Assembly: GCA_963678705.1 (NCBI GenBank)
Contig: OY783210.1
Coordinates: 19,655,331-19,719,330 of the forward strand
Direction: 5' to 3'
DNA from: Panorpa germanica
Taxonomy: Eukaryota > Arthropoda > Insecta > Mecoptera > Panorpidae
Length of the DNA: 64,000 nucleotides
In this document: in pieces, positions 1 to 11,999 of the stretch
How positions within the stretch are numbered: the stretch's first letter is position 1
Layout of the letters: each line of letters begins with the position of its first letter
Notes under the pieces: model-generated
The model's database searches: none
What the model saw: only the letters and a program-made list of their open reading frames with translations
What the model was told of the DNA's origin: nothing
Position numbers and translations under genes: made by a program

Positions 1-187
1 GAGACAATTTACAAATTGCTTGTGGAGTACTCGTGCTCATATAAGCCTGTGCGGTAAGCTGTGAGGTATTGTATTTTATAATCTTTTAACGAGATTAATT
101 ATACATAATTGGTAATTAGTTAAATATACCTTTTGATGGAGTTTTAGTTCAGTTTTAAGTGAAATTAGTTATTATCACTATATTATC
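1..187. other. AT-rich sequence, no gene seen
   Basis: Nothing recognisable. If the dpr assignment at 2041-2514 is right, this is part of the intron downstream of its exons on the minus strand. Confidence 0.5.
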
Positions 188-498
188 TATAGTTTATCCC
201 GTCGCAAAGCAACGTTTGTTTAATATATTTGTTTTTAATTGAATAAAATAAATCGTAACTTAATTGTATTATTTGACTTAAATGAAATCTTAAAAATAAG
301 TTATTCATATCATTGTATAACTTCTTGAAAATTGCGCGTTTCCAGGAAATTCAGGAAATATCCAAGGACGCTAAAAGTCTTAAAAGAAATTTGTTTACAA
401 AATAGAAAATTCCATGTCCATGTACAAAATTCACTTGCAAATATATGAACAAATAAACATACATCTGGAACATTAAATTAGCACTATAATAGCATAGA
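188..498 (+). repeat. Copy 1 of the CGTCGC-hairpin dispersed repeat (degenerate)
   Basis: The copy opens with an imperfect hairpin at 200-214 (CGTCGC, AAA loop, GCAACG). It continues into the family's conserved block around 338-385 (GTTTCCAGGAAATTCAGG, then GACGCTAAAAGTCTTA). It ends in the short-repeat tail (ATATATGAACAAATAAACATAC) and a GGAACATTA-type terminus. The order of blocks matches the copies at 11750, 12001/17737 and 61101, in the same orientation, but the middle is shortened. The family resembles the 3' part of a non-LTR or SINE-like element. I cannot name it, and no coding capacity is visible. Confidence 0.7.
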
Positions 499-2040
499 GA
501 CAGTTGTAATTGTGACAAGTAGCGTGTGACAAGAGTACTTTAGTAAATTACCCACAATTTCAAAATCATATCTCTTTAACGTACATTAATTCCCAAAATC
601 GTCTAACTAAGTAATACTTTGTTTAGACATATTATGTTGTCATAAGAATTAGATGTCATTTGAAACCTAAATATAATACTCTTACTAAATTTTCCACAAA
701 ATTTTTCATAATTATTTTACAGTCTGACAGTTTCAAGAGAAAATCTGTTAATTAGGGATGTTACTGAATATCAAATGGAGGGTAGTGTGGCAGAGAAATC
801 AGTGAAAATGATTGCCATCAATCAGCAGAGAGAATAATTAGATTAAACCAACTGGCTACAAAGGGGTAGACGTAGACAACTCGACGTAGATGTAGACGCG
901 TAGGACTAGTAGCGCGTTGCTACGGATAATGGATTCTATCACCAGAGGGATTGGATTACGCATTACTCAAATGTTCATTTACAGGAATTACAGTGGTCTA
1001 AATTTATAATAAATTATATTGGGATTATACAAACGTATTTATTTAATATATTATGATATTAATATTAAATTAATGACCGAGGTATAAAACTTAAAGATCT
1101 TACTACAGTTTTGCTTTCGATTGTCACTAGTAAACTATCTTAAGTCCTCTCTTACATCGTTGTCTTATCTTGCGCGTATATTGCAAATCTATTCCATAAT
1201 AATTTAATAGCAATGCTGTTTATTAAGCCCTATTGTATTCCGGAATGTATGTCAGCTATGACAAAGATCTGCAGTTATGTTATTATACTATGTTACTTGA
1301 TTATTACATACAATTAATTAATTGGATAACTAGTAGGTGCTACTTGTTGTGCTTGATACTGTTACAAGTGTTCTGTGCTTCTAACATTAACAGCAATAAA
1401 TCTTTGCATTAATAGTAACTGGTTTAGATTTCAAGTAGATACCCGAGTCGAAATTTTGACCCTATTGACGACCTAAAAGAACCCGTTCTGGGATATTTTA
1501 CATAGGATTTTTGCTCCTTCTTTGGGCCACGTGGCAGTTATCGGACAAATTACAATGTTTAATTTATCACTTAACAATAAAATCCATGTCGTAGAGGTAT
1601 AAATACATTTCTTAACATTTTTTTGTCCATCTCAGTTTCACACAGTAATAAAGCAGCTCAGACTTAAAATAAGACGAGAATCATGGTTTCCTTTAGGATG
1701 AAGCGAGGGTCATATAATAATGTTTAGTATGAGACGAAGTTCACTTTACTGTTTTCAGAACGAAAAGAGGAGCAAAGATCCACGGATTAGGATAGGTCTA
1801 AAATTTTGACTCGGGTAACAATAAGATATTTCTTAACGATTCTTTAGAGTTGCCATTAATTACGTCACAACAAAGAGAGGAAGAAGGAGTCCTTAAAGGG
1901 GCTTGCTTTATTTGTCCAGATATTCTCTATAATCCATCGGTTATTGAAAAGATAACACTTGAATCGTTATTTTTAAGTTATCCAGTAACGTTACGTTATG
2001 GCAAAAGCCTTTGCTCTGTGTATTTATATATATATATTAC
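499..2040. other. dpr: Putative intron downstream of dpr exons; no exon seen
   Basis: A GT donor directly follows the exon that ends at 2041 on the minus strand, so this stretch should be intron. I searched it for the next expected Dpr exon (the strand with the second Ig cysteine) and did not find it. The next exon therefore probably lies beyond position 1. A short run of CGTAGAC-like repeats at about 868-903 is the only local structure. Confidence 0.5.
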
Positions 2041-2142
2041 CTCTGAGTGCTGAAGATGAACAGCTTGAAACCGCTCATCGCTGGAATACGTTGTAAGTCC
2101 AACTGTCAAAAGATGGTAGTCTTTGCGTCTTATCCATGACAC
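2041..2142 (-). CDS. dpr: Dpr-family Ig-domain protein, internal exon (Ig1 strands C to E)
   Basis: The minus strand from 2142 to 2041 gives 34 codons with no stop: VSWIRRKDYHLLTVGLTTY followed by SSDERFQAVHLQHSE. This is the hallmark of the first Ig domain of Dpr proteins: the strand-C Trp in SWIRR, then HLLTVG and a YSSDERF block. The exon is bounded by an acceptor (TTTTCAG|GTG, AG at 2144-2143) and a donor (GAG|GTAATA, GT at 2040-2039), and is phase 0 at both ends. Dpr proteins are neuronal surface receptors that pair with DIP proteins in synaptic partner choice. The wording is closest, from memory, to Dpr13, but the paralogue is not proven. The second Ig cysteine must lie in a further exon outside the window. 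Confidence 0.93.
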
Positions 2143-2323
2143 CTGAAAATAAGAATAATTTTGATATAAAAAATTAAGGTACTAATGCATTAATTAATAT
2201 TTCTAGCTTATGCGTTGCTTGAAAATCGTCGTACGAACAAATAAGCATAAAGTAAATTCCCTAAAGTAGGTTATGCTACTGGCTATGTTTTGTGGGGATT
2301 ATAAAATATAAATCTTAACTCAC
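2143..2323 (-). other. dpr: Short dpr intron (181 bp)
   Basis: The intron has GTGAGT at its donor (2323-2318) and TTTTCAG at its acceptor (2149-2143). Removing it joins GEGM to VSWIRR in frame (phase 0), giving the expected continuous Ig strand B-C sequence. It is AT-rich and holds nothing else. Confidence 0.9.
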
Positions 2324-2514
2324 CATCCCTTCCCCTATGTGGTGGACAGCACATGGAACAAGGGCGGTTGACCCTATTTGTGACGTGACCATAGAACTAT
2401 TTTGTGTACCAAAATACATAGCAGGACTGTCAGAGATCGGTTCAAAAGATGCCTCTAGTTCATTTCCTGATGGTAGAATAGCAATAGGTGGTGAATCACC
2501 CACTGTGGACAATC
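2324..2514 (-). CDS. dpr: Dpr-family Ig-domain protein, exon upstream (linker and Ig1 strands A to B)
   Basis: The minus strand reads a 63-codon open stretch: STVGDSPPIAILPSGNELE, then FEPISDSPAMYFGTQNSSMV, then TSQIGSTALVPCAVHHIGEGM. It carries the start of the first Ig domain (strand-B Cys in LVPCAV) after a low-complexity linker, and an N-glycosylation sequon (NSS). The acceptor is AATTTCAG|GA (AG at 2516-2515). Two bases complete a codon from an upstream exon, so entry is phase 1. The donor is ATG|GTGAGT. The signal-peptide exon is not visible and may lie far upstream (higher coordinates), as Dpr introns are often long. A 72-codon plus-strand ORF over the same DNA is a shadow. Confidence 0.9.
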
Positions 2515-5192
2515 CTGAAATTAAATTAGAAACAATAATTAGATCAAATCGATAATCAAGAAGTTAATTACAATTATTCAACCCTGTTGATAAGCTTGGT
2601 GATCAATTTAATAGGGTTAGGGTTAATTCGATATCACATTAATATTGGGTGACTTAGATTAAGTAGATACTTTTTGGAAAAATGATTTGTAAAAGTAACT
2701 GATTATGGAAAGCGTTGATTTCAAAGTTTTGGAGTAAAATATTAAGTAATTAAAACGAAAACTGACTTCAGAGCCACAAGTTTTGTCTTACACGAGTATG
2801 ACGTATTTCACAGTATTTATTTAACAGATGTTATAACTTGAAACTTGAAGCGAACCACAAAACTAACTTTCCTGTTTACATAATTGATGATGTAATTTGT
2901 TACACGCATCTCAAAACGCCTCTAGCGGTACAGAATGATACTAACACGTATACAGTAAAAGATAAATAAATAAACTCTTTAACAAAATCAAAATTAAAGA
3001 AGTTTTCTAATTGAAGATATGAATATTTATTTATTATATTGTACAACAACAACTACTATTCTATACCACAGAGTAGGGAATGTAGATTTACGCCATACGT
3101 TGCACAGTTGGATATATGCACACGAGATATTTTCATTATAACAGCACGAATCCTTTTGTGAATTTTAATATATATTTACGTAAAATATTTGTAAAACACA
3201 TATACAAAATTACAAGAAATATTCTAAAATGTATTTCTTTACTTTTAAAATCGTTTTGCGTAGTGGCGTAAAAGTCGCACACAGTCAAAGAGCGTAAAGG
3301 GATTAAATAAAAAGTTATTTTATTGGTACTGCTGAATCATATTTGCTTTTAAGAGATTACGCAAAGTAAATATATCAAATTTAATTAATTTAACAGTTAA
3401 AATATATATGTGAAAATTATTTTTAGTAGGTATTTAGAAGTACGTTCCCAGTAAACATTTTGCAGTTACTTTGATATCATATTGAATATGCCTACGATTT
3501 TTTTGTCATGAAAGAGTTCAGTTTCTCACAGTCGTTCATATGAAATGTCTGTTTTAACCGCTACAAATGGCGAAACCTCTCTATAGCGAAATATTTCAGC
3601 AACGTTAAAGCATCCCATGCACTCGACTTCACTTCTAAATTAAAACTCAAGAATTATGCTAATAAACCTTTCAAAAATATATAAAACTATGTTAAGTCAT
3701 GGCATGAATTGATTAATCTTTATAGTTTCACTAAATATAGCCTTTTTGCTTTACTACAAATTGCTTCTAGGCAGGCAGCCTTTTGTGCAATAAGATAAAT
3801 GACATGGGTTACTAATTTAGACTTACAAAATCACTAACATACGGATATAAATCATTTTAATGTTCTTTTTTGATTGCTACAAATCGCGTCGTGAATTACA
3901 TGAGGATTGCATGACCGATTACCAGCTAGCCTGCCTGCCTGGTCGCTAGATTATCGCATGGCGTACAATCGCGTGGCATGGCGTGGGTGCAACTTCATTT
4001 CAAACGTCATATTCTATAATCTGGTGCATGCTATATATTTATGAGGTATTTCTTGCATAAATTACATTTTTAATAAACGATATTTATTATGTATGTTCCC
4101 TTTAATTATACTAATCGTTTATGCAGGTAAATATTACTCTGTTAAACATAATTGCAATGTAAAAGTTTTTTTAAAGTCAATTAACTATCGTATCGAATAG
4201 CAAACTTGTATGATTCACATTAATTTACTGCTGAAACAGTAACGAAACTTTAAATTTAGTGGTACCGCAGCTGGTGTTACCAATTTTACAAAGTAACAGA
4301 GAAAGATACATGTCGAAATACTGGAAAACACAAGAATAACATAACAGGATGTAAAACGTAAAAAAGAAGAAAATCGAGGTATTAATTAACCACAACATCA
4401 TCATGATCGTACTGGTAGAGTCTTGATCTCGATTAAGATGTTTCTTCACTTTTTCTTTATTTTTATTGACCAATACATATTTTCTTTATATCTTTCTCCA
4501 ATTACTCTTTTCATCTCGCCATAGGTATATTTATCTTACTCATGCACCCGGTTGGTTCTGTTTCTGTTCACTAATAATTGGGGTCTTTTTGTTCTTATTT
4601 CCGTCACAATATTGATTTTACGATATCTGCATAATATTATCACATTTGATCTTATTCTCTACTGTTCATATTTATATACCAACCATTTTCTACTTTTTTC
4701 ATAAATTTTTTCTTTCTCAAATCCACAAGAGATCACAATCACTTTACTTCACAGTCTAAATTGGTTTTATAGAGATTTTTCAGGTTTTACATTATTTAAA
4801 ACTTTATATTGATTGATCTGGATGATAAAAGAAAGCTTTCGACCACGGATAAAACTTTTGAAAGAAAGTACTTAAAGCTTGTTTCTTTTAATTTTGACAA
4901 ATTAAGGTCTATGCTTAGGCGATATGACTTTGTGATTAACAAAATAAATTTAAATTATAAAAAGCTTATTTGTAGATTGAGTAATTATTAACTTTGCTAC
5001 TGCATGACAACAGATAAATTAATAAGTGGTGAAAGGAATATTCTGAATTTCAAATAATTAGTTAAGACTAAGTATATTACGTAATATAAAATAGTTAATA
5101 GAACAAGAGAAGATTATATTTGTTAAAATCTCTAATAACATGCTTCTCTTAATAATTACGATATATTTAACTCCACTTTACATATAATACAT
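2515..5192. other. Non-coding, probable large upstream dpr intron
   Basis: AT-rich DNA with no supportable gene. Small points only: a lone AGGGTTAGGGTTA at 2613-2625, and AGGCAGGCA (about 3770) facing TGCCTGCCT (about 3932), which could form a weak long-range hairpin. The two ORFs of 60-82 codons here are low-complexity and lack family motifs. Confidence 0.5.
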
Positions 5193-5405
5193 CTAAATGG
5201 ATGGTCTTTCCATTTGAATTAACTGAACTGAAGGAGTGTAGTGTTCTGTTATGCCCTCTACTACTCCTCCGCTACCCCCCATAACCACTAGTTTGAATTC
5301 CAGGATCCACATTATGCGGTGACGATCCTTGTCTTCCTTGTCCGGTTGTCCTGCACGGTGTTCCCTATGACAGTCGAATAACCTGAGTTGTACAATAGTG
5401 TCCAC
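5193..5405 (-). pseudogene. Possible decayed Ras-like fragment (weak)
   Basis: A 70-codon minus-strand open frame, richer in GC than its surroundings, contains EFKLVVMGGSGGV and 15 residues later SVQLIQ. These resemble the first beta strand and P-loop of Ras/Rap GTPases and the helix that follows. The diagnostic G-K-S/T is absent (VVEG instead), an extra Gly is present, and the spacing is too long. No neighbouring exon continues the G domain. The N-terminal half (HREHRAGQPDKEDKDRHR) matches nothing I know. It may be a pseudogene fragment or pure chance. Confidence 0.2.
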
Positions 5406-5639
5406 TTGATTGATAATCCCTAAAGTGCCACTAACCGCTAATATATGGACCTTGCTCCTTTTAATGTTGTTTAGTTAAGCTTGAATATCGACTGTAACAT
5501 GGGATATAAGTGGGATCATTTCTCACAATGTTATTACTTGATCTTTTACTTGCTTACTACAATAATAGCAGTGTGGAACTGAAAAATGAAAACGCTGTTT
5601 AATTCAAATTGTTTGAAGTGCATTTGTAATTTGTGCAGT
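5406..5639. other. Spacer, nothing seen
   Basis: Ordinary AT-rich sequence between the weak Ras-like ORF and the repeat at 5640. Confidence 0.4.
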
Positions 5640-5770
5640 GTGGTAAGTATGGCAACTAACACATCACTCAATAAGTTCATAACATGATCTATAGATGGCA
5701 CCACTATTGATAAATCCATATGATTTAGATATTACCAACCTTCAACCGATATGAGTCAAAGTTTCATGAC
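5640..5770. repeat. Dispersed repeat with TGGCGCC-type core (inverted partner at 43073)
   Basis: The reverse complement of this stretch matches 43073-43195 nearly end to end. Shared blocks include TTGAAGGTTGGTA, AATCATATGGATTT, TCAATAGTGG and ATTGAGTGATGTGTTA. It is therefore a dispersed, non-coding repeat present twice in inverted orientation 37 kb apart. A further TAGTGGCGCTACTTTTGTAA at about 5806-5825 echoes the same core and may belong to the element. Type unknown. Confidence 0.7.
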
Positions 5771-7540
5771 ATTTAGACCATTAATTTACAAGTTACATTG
5801 GTCTTAGTGGCGCTACTTTTGTAATAGAAAGCGAAGAACGCTGTAGTAAAAGAATGAATTGAATCTTTACTCTATGTTAATTAAGAAAATGAAATTAGAA
5901 ATAAATGTAATGAGATTCTCTCTGTTTATTCAATTTGATCCAATAGTGCTGTCTCTATCTTTCAACAAATACAAAATAGACTTAAGACAGTCGTATCTGA
6001 AGTCTTATCGCAAGGTAAACTTAACGAGTGAATCATACTTTATATCACCATTTAATGAATTTATATATTCAACAAAATGGCGTCTTAATTAAAACATCTG
6101 CCATCTATTTAAACAGTACATATTCAATTACTTAAGTTTAATCCTTCTGTCACTGTTTAACATACAAAGCGACTAATTAATTAATTAACTTGCTAAGTTC
6201 ATATGTCAAATGTCAATTACTTTATATTATTACCATAGGTTGATGAACGTAACAAGTTTATTGAATTGAAAAGTTACTTTGTGTGTTTAAATGCTGTAAC
6301 TCACTAACAGAAAAATATCATTTCATTTTTAATTCATTATTTGAAATTGCTACAGACGGATATTTTCTATTACGTCGCCTGCAGGTTTATGCATAGACTA
6401 CTACTTTAACGTGATGGTTCATTGACTTTTGTTATATCAACTGTTTGTATGATTTTTGTTCATCCTGATTATTGATTCAGAGTACTGGCGTATAAATATG
6501 TAGACGTATAGAGGAAATAAACGTACAATTGTTAAATACAGGCACAATACTGGAGGCAAACTTTATAAAAAAGTCGGAATAAGTCGAAGTAACACGATAC
6601 TAAACAAACAGAAGATATATTTTTTGGATAAAACATTACCCGTTAATGATTTAAAGAGATAAAAATGATTTTAAACTCCAACAGATTTATAAGTATCTTT
6701 AAATCTATAAATATTTTTAAGAAGCAACTATTTTAAAACATTTTCTTTTTGTAAACATACTTAATGAGATGAATTCTTTAAATAAAAACTAACTGAAATA
6801 GTTAACAAATTCCAAACACTTAATAATATTACTTAGAGCACGTCTCCATTAATAACCAAAGAGCAACATTCAGTTGCTTCTACAAAAACTTGTCTATTTT
6901 TTTTTCATTTTCTTAGAGCAGACTTCAACATATAACTGCCCCACTTATCTTTACGGAGAGTGTGTGAGGGAATTGGAAGTAGGAGTGCATTGCATGGATG
7001 GCACAGCTGGTTGTTTATCGTGAGAGTAAAGTAGGTACATTTAAACAGAATAAAACTTGTATAAACTGATAAAGAAACAGATCAAATTAAATTTCATAAG
7101 ATAAAGTGTTTTAAAGTTTGTATAAATGAAAAGTTTTATAAAACAAGAAGATAAGAAAAGATTACATTAGAATTAGTTAAAATACTTATGCTGTAAGAAT
7201 TCAACGGTAATTTCATTATTGTAATTAATGTTTTATTATTCCATTTAGTTATAAATTAAACGTATACCCATGAACTCTGCCGGATGTTCAATGAAATAGT
7301 AGTAAATCACTCGGGGGAAATCGTGTTTTTGCGTCGTTATAATTTGCGAAAACAACCACCAACTTAAAATAGTTTTTGAGCTATAAAATACTCGCAGTAT
7401 TTAGTTCAGGTGAAATATTACTTCATGGTTATATAGTTAGATATAGATGGTAACAGTGTACTAAAATGACAATCGATTTGCAACTTTGTACTAGCACTCC
7501 ATGTTTCTTGGCATTAAGGTTTATGATGCCTGTCTTACTT
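5771..7540. other. Non-coding, nothing seen
   Basis: AT-rich. The 77-codon ORF at 5859-6092 has no recognisable domain and coding-like composition is not evident. No RNA gene or repeat recognised. Confidence 0.5.
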
Positions 7541-7895
7541 TGTTCGACATTCTCCGTTTCCTCCTTCTATCTTCTCCTGCACTTAATTCGGCCATCCATC
7601 TCCGTCTTCACTCCCTTTCTTCTTTACTGGTTTCACACTCTCTTAATAAGTGTTACTCCATGATCCTTTTGCTTTCCACCTTCTCTTTTCATCCTACTCT
7701 ATACAATTCTTGCTTCCTCTCTCTTTATTCGGCAACCTGAACCTTCCGATCATCCTGATGACCTTATTTCACTGTTTTCATAGATTATCCGGTATTCTCC
7801 TCCTCCACAATCGGTTATATGCTTCCTCTGTCTACTGCATTCTTTCATGCTGTTCCACTTCTATCGTATATTCCTTTCCTTCTTCTTTATAGTAT
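7541..7895 (-). pseudogene. Degenerate non-LTR retrotransposon ORF2 C-terminus, family B
   Basis: This plus-strand CT-rich block is the antisense of a decayed ORF. One minus-strand frame runs for about 118 codons with only scattered stops. It reads YNRLWRRRIPDNL, stop, K-Q, stop, NKVIRMIGRFRLPNKERGSK, and later GDGWPN, stop, VQEKIEGG. This resembles the region after reverse transcriptase in LINE families whose C-terminus has an R-F-R-L-G-N, R-Y-W, C-x2-C, E-H-I/V, C signature. The fragments at 28195 and 47531 carry better versions of that signature. Here the Cys motif is lost. The hydrophobic plus-strand ORFs over 7466-8031 are shadows. Confidence 0.6.
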
Positions 7896-10800
7896 CCTGT
7901 ACTACACAATTCCTCTTCGTGTTTCCCCTTTTCTAACTTCCTCGCTTACTAACATTTTCTTCCCACCTCACTGCTCTCAACCCCTCCTACTTATTTCAAC
8001 AACGTCATTTTTAATACTTATTAAAAAGTAACATACCTTACATTAGTTGTATCGCGTCAACTTTGATAAAAACATTAACAACTTTATCGACATTTTAAAG
8101 TTCGACCTAAAAATTACAAAACAACACAACTTTTTTTATTGGAAACTAGTTATAGAGTTTACCTCTTAGACTCTTATTTTGAACAATATTTTGTGTGAAG
8201 TTTTCAACACTATTTATTTTCTTTTAAATAAACTTTTCAAACAATAGAGATTTTTCTGTTAGATTTTTGTTACATTTTATTTTACTTTACACTGCATCTC
8301 GTACAAGTAGATACTGTGAGAGGGGTATACCTCCCCTCCCCCTCTCTGGAGGGTCTCTATTTCTATACATCTGTACTGCTCTACGCTTCTTCTATGAAAT
8401 TTATAGCTTCACTTGTAATATACGTGTTTTAGACTGACTTAAATTTATTTCCTCTCATATTTTTATTGTACATTTTTATTTTTGTTTACCATCATTTCGT
8501 CAACGCTTTTCACTCACTCTCTTATCTTCCACCAAATGTTTACAGTCATATTCAGTTTCTAAATAGAAACTTTTATATTTATATATTCAATATATTACTA
8601 CATTCTTACCATATTTTTACATTTTTAAGGGAATATAATACATCATTGTAAACTGAATTTAAATTATGAGGAACATTAAAATATATAAATGGTATTTTTA
8701 TACATATTTTTGATTACATTGTGATAAAATTGGTATATATTTTAGGGGTTGCACGCCCTTCTGTACTTGATGGCATCATTTCCAGTATTGGAAACACTTC
8801 TAAATTTTCACAACTTGAGAAAGTGTTAAAATACTTCTTTACTTGTTAAAATGGTTTTCTATCTTATAGGAAGATAGTGCTGTTTTCAGATTCGACAGAC
8901 TACGTCGAACCGCCGGCTAAATACAACTATATACATTGATATATATATAAAGTATATAATACAGTAGTGTATATTGGAAAGTATTTATTAAAGTAATATA
9001 TATAGTAACCAAATAAGACTGATGAAAATATTATTCTTTCAAGAATAATACAAGAGACGGGGTAATTCTGCAATGTGTGACAAGGCTAGTGGGAAGAGTT
9101 AAATAGCCATGAAATTTTTATGACGTAATTTTCGATTACCTATGAATATGAATCAACATGGCAAATGATTTTGCTTTTAATATTGTATCATTATTGATAC
9201 ATGCTTCATTTACATACCCAGCCTAAAGTTAATTAATATTTTTAATTATCGGGCTTGAAACGTATAAGCCAACCACATTTGAAAATGTTCTATTTATCAG
9301 TAATGAATATATTAACTTTACCTAATTGGACGCTTTTATTATTGTTTTTCCGAACAGAATTATTTTCTATACATTTTTTTAATGAATCGTCATGTATTTG
9401 TTTCTTTTATACCCGAGTTATACATTTTTTTCATTAAATATACATCAATGATTAACTGTCAATACAGCATCTATACAATTACCTCGTACACAGGTTTGAA
9501 AAGTTTTTTTAATAAATATAGTATGTTTATTAAAATAAAATATAAAACAAAATCAATGTAGAGACATATTATAACAAAAAAAATATGATGACAAAAAATA
9601 AAATTGAAAAGGTATTATGAAAATTAAAATAGTAACAAGTTTTATATATAAACTATTTGAGTTTTCATTTAATGTTTTAACCATAAATGTTATTTTGAAC
9701 TTATGAAATCATGCGTTATGCGTCAGTAATATATATTGTTTTATGATAATTACTATCTTTATTTAATATAAATTATTGTATTTAATATAATTGATTTTAT
9801 TTATTTGCTACTTTACCAAAGGCGCTTTATAAATAATTTACTATTATAAAGCATCCTAATGGAGAATATTAAACAAAGAAATATTTTAAAAAGAAAATCT
9901 TAAATTCTATTTATAATTTGATTTCAATAATAGTTTTCGACATTGATATTTCTTGAAGTTAAACAAAGAATCAAAAGAAAGCTTCACTTTATGAAAAATA
10001 AGTTAAAATTTTAAAGTAGAGCAATCTATTATTCTTCTCTGCAAAGTATTCTGCTCTTACAGCTCTGTCAATGTCCACAAAATTTCCTTATTTTATTTTT
10101 ACTGTTAGTTCTATAAGACCTACTTTCACAATGCAGATTTCTCTTATGCTTTTAACTCAATTTTCATTCTCACAAAAGAAATAATAAGAAAACATTTTAC
10201 TACTGCAAAGAATATTGATGTTAAAATAGTAGTTTTAAGTAACACAAAAAATCTCATCCCCGTCGCTGACTTGTCGCGACCGTCCGCCGTCCGTCGTACT
10301 GAAATATTACTTTAAAAATGTTGGGTTTATATAAAAAGTGCAATAACGTGGTATCCTTCGATTGATGTTGTTTTTCCTTACTAGTCTTCTAAACTTACAA
10401 CCCTCTTTTTGCACCCCTTGCGCCATTATTTAACAAATATGACATATTTACTATAATAAATAGTATGTTTGATTGACACTGTAATACAGATAAAAAATAT
10501 ATTTAAAAAACTTGGCGGCGGGGACGAAAGGGAAGGGGTAAGACACCCTTATCTTTGCTGCTCAAATTATTGTACTAAAATGAATGAAAAAACACTTCTA
10601 CTTTAATATTTATGTACCACTGTATTTTACAAATGAAATAGTAAACATAATAGTCTACGGATATGCATTCATCCCAGAATGGTTTGAAAATACACGCGTA
10701 GATTGAGTAGATAGTCGATCGACCGGTTGGTATCAAGATGTGTGGAGACCATGTACATACAGTGGCGTATATAATAAAATACATAATAAAGCGTGCTATT

Positions 10801-11749
10801 GCGACTACACTGCACTGAAAAAATAGCAAATTGCAAAACGGTTGCAGTATGAGAGCGCCCTTAACCTGTTATAAAATAAAAGCGAAATCAAAGAATACTT
10901 TATGTTTAGAATACTTAAATAATAATTGCTACTCAAACCATACGAAAAGTAGAGACATCTGTCTTTCCAACATGAAACTATAAAATATTATTCCAAAGTT
11001 TAAAAGTCAAATATCTTACTTTAAAAGATGTAAAGTACCCTAAAGTTTTATATATTTCTATTGCAGTAATACCCCTTGAACATAGTCTATGACCCGGAAA
11101 TGGATTGAAGTTTAGGTTTGTTTTAACATAAACTGTTGGTTGGTGTACATCTTAGGAGGAGTATGTATCTATATCCATATCCGTATCTGTATCCGGATCC
11201 GTGTGTACATATTATATATTACGCATAGTATATCTCTAACATACATTTTATTTACATAGTAAATCAAGTCTTTTATAAGCAAATATATTTTCTGGCTTTA
11301 AAGTGGTTTTCTCGTCGTTTTGGATTCTACCACTCGGTTAAAAAGGTTAGCACCATTTTATATTAGGGCACAGACATAAAATGTTCAGCTTTGCATTTAC
11401 CAAAAAAATTTAACTAATGTAATAAATACACCAGGGAAATCTAAACAAAATGTATGTATGTATGTGTGAATAACTCTGGCATAAAATGTCAACTTTATAA
11501 AATATGGGAATTAAAAATATACACAAAACTCGTACAAATTATATTATTCGGTTAACTAGTAATAATTTGTTTTGCTGCTAGGTCATGTACATTTATGTAT
11601 AATATATATACGAGAGCCTATACAATCTGTACAATTCTGTGTGAAATTACATTTATTTGTGTAAAAGATACTCGTAAATATATCCATGCCATCCATAAAG
11701 CTGCCATTTTCATTTTAAACGAAATATTTGCTTGTAAAATATAATAATT
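7896..11749. other. Non-coding AT-rich stretch with a hexamer microsatellite
   Basis: No gene supported. A six-unit imperfect hexamer array (TATCTA, TATCCA, TATCCG, TATCTG, TATCCG, GATCCG) lies at 11166-11201, and a TATG tetramer run is near 11452-11465. The region 9490-9990 is extremely AT-rich. The ORFs at 8466, 9255 and 10575 (minus) are hydrophobic low-complexity translations. Confidence 0.5.
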
Positions 11750-11999
11750 ACTAGCTTTTACCCCCGTCGCAAGCGACGTCTGTTTTTTGGGTGTGGCTTG
11801 AATTTCATGTCAAAGGTTCACTTTTTTTCCAGTTTTTCCCAAATTACGGGTTTCCAGGAAATTCAGAGAAAAATCCGGGGACGCCAAAAGTCTTAGAATT
11901 TTTTTCTCTACGAAATAGGCAATTTTCAAAAACATTGACAGAGCCGTTTTCGCGCTGCCATACAATATTTACTACCAAACATATAAGAATATAAGATCC
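11750..11999 (+). repeat. Copy 2 of the CGTCGC-hairpin repeat (internally deleted)
   Basis: It opens CTAGCTTTTACCCC and a perfect hairpin at 11765-11778 (CGTCGC, AA, GCGACG). About 50 bases in it jumps to the family's 3' block (CCAGTTTTTCCCAAATTACG at about 11830, then GACGCCAAAAGTCTTAGAA), GCCGTTTTCGCGCTGCCATA, and the ACATATAAGAATATAAG tail. The next copy starts immediately after, head to tail. The long middle section seen in copies 3 and 4 is missing. Confidence 0.8.

Noticed and set aside
2337..2555. 72-codon plus-strand ORF
   Set aside because: It is antisense to the dpr exon, whose frame, splice sites and Ig residues are clear.
2613..2625. AGGGTTAGGGTTA, telomere-like
   Set aside because: Only two units, and insect telomeres are usually TTAGG; no array.
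5287..5308. SpeI, EcoRI and BamHI sites within 22 bases, like a cloning polylinker
   Set aside because: The order and spacing do not match a known polylinker, no vector sequence flanks them, and chance is sufficient.
7466..8031. Several overlapping hydrophobic plus-strand ORFs, membrane-protein-like
   Set aside because: They arise from CT-rich DNA antisense to a decayed LINE ORF; different frames look equally hydrophobic.
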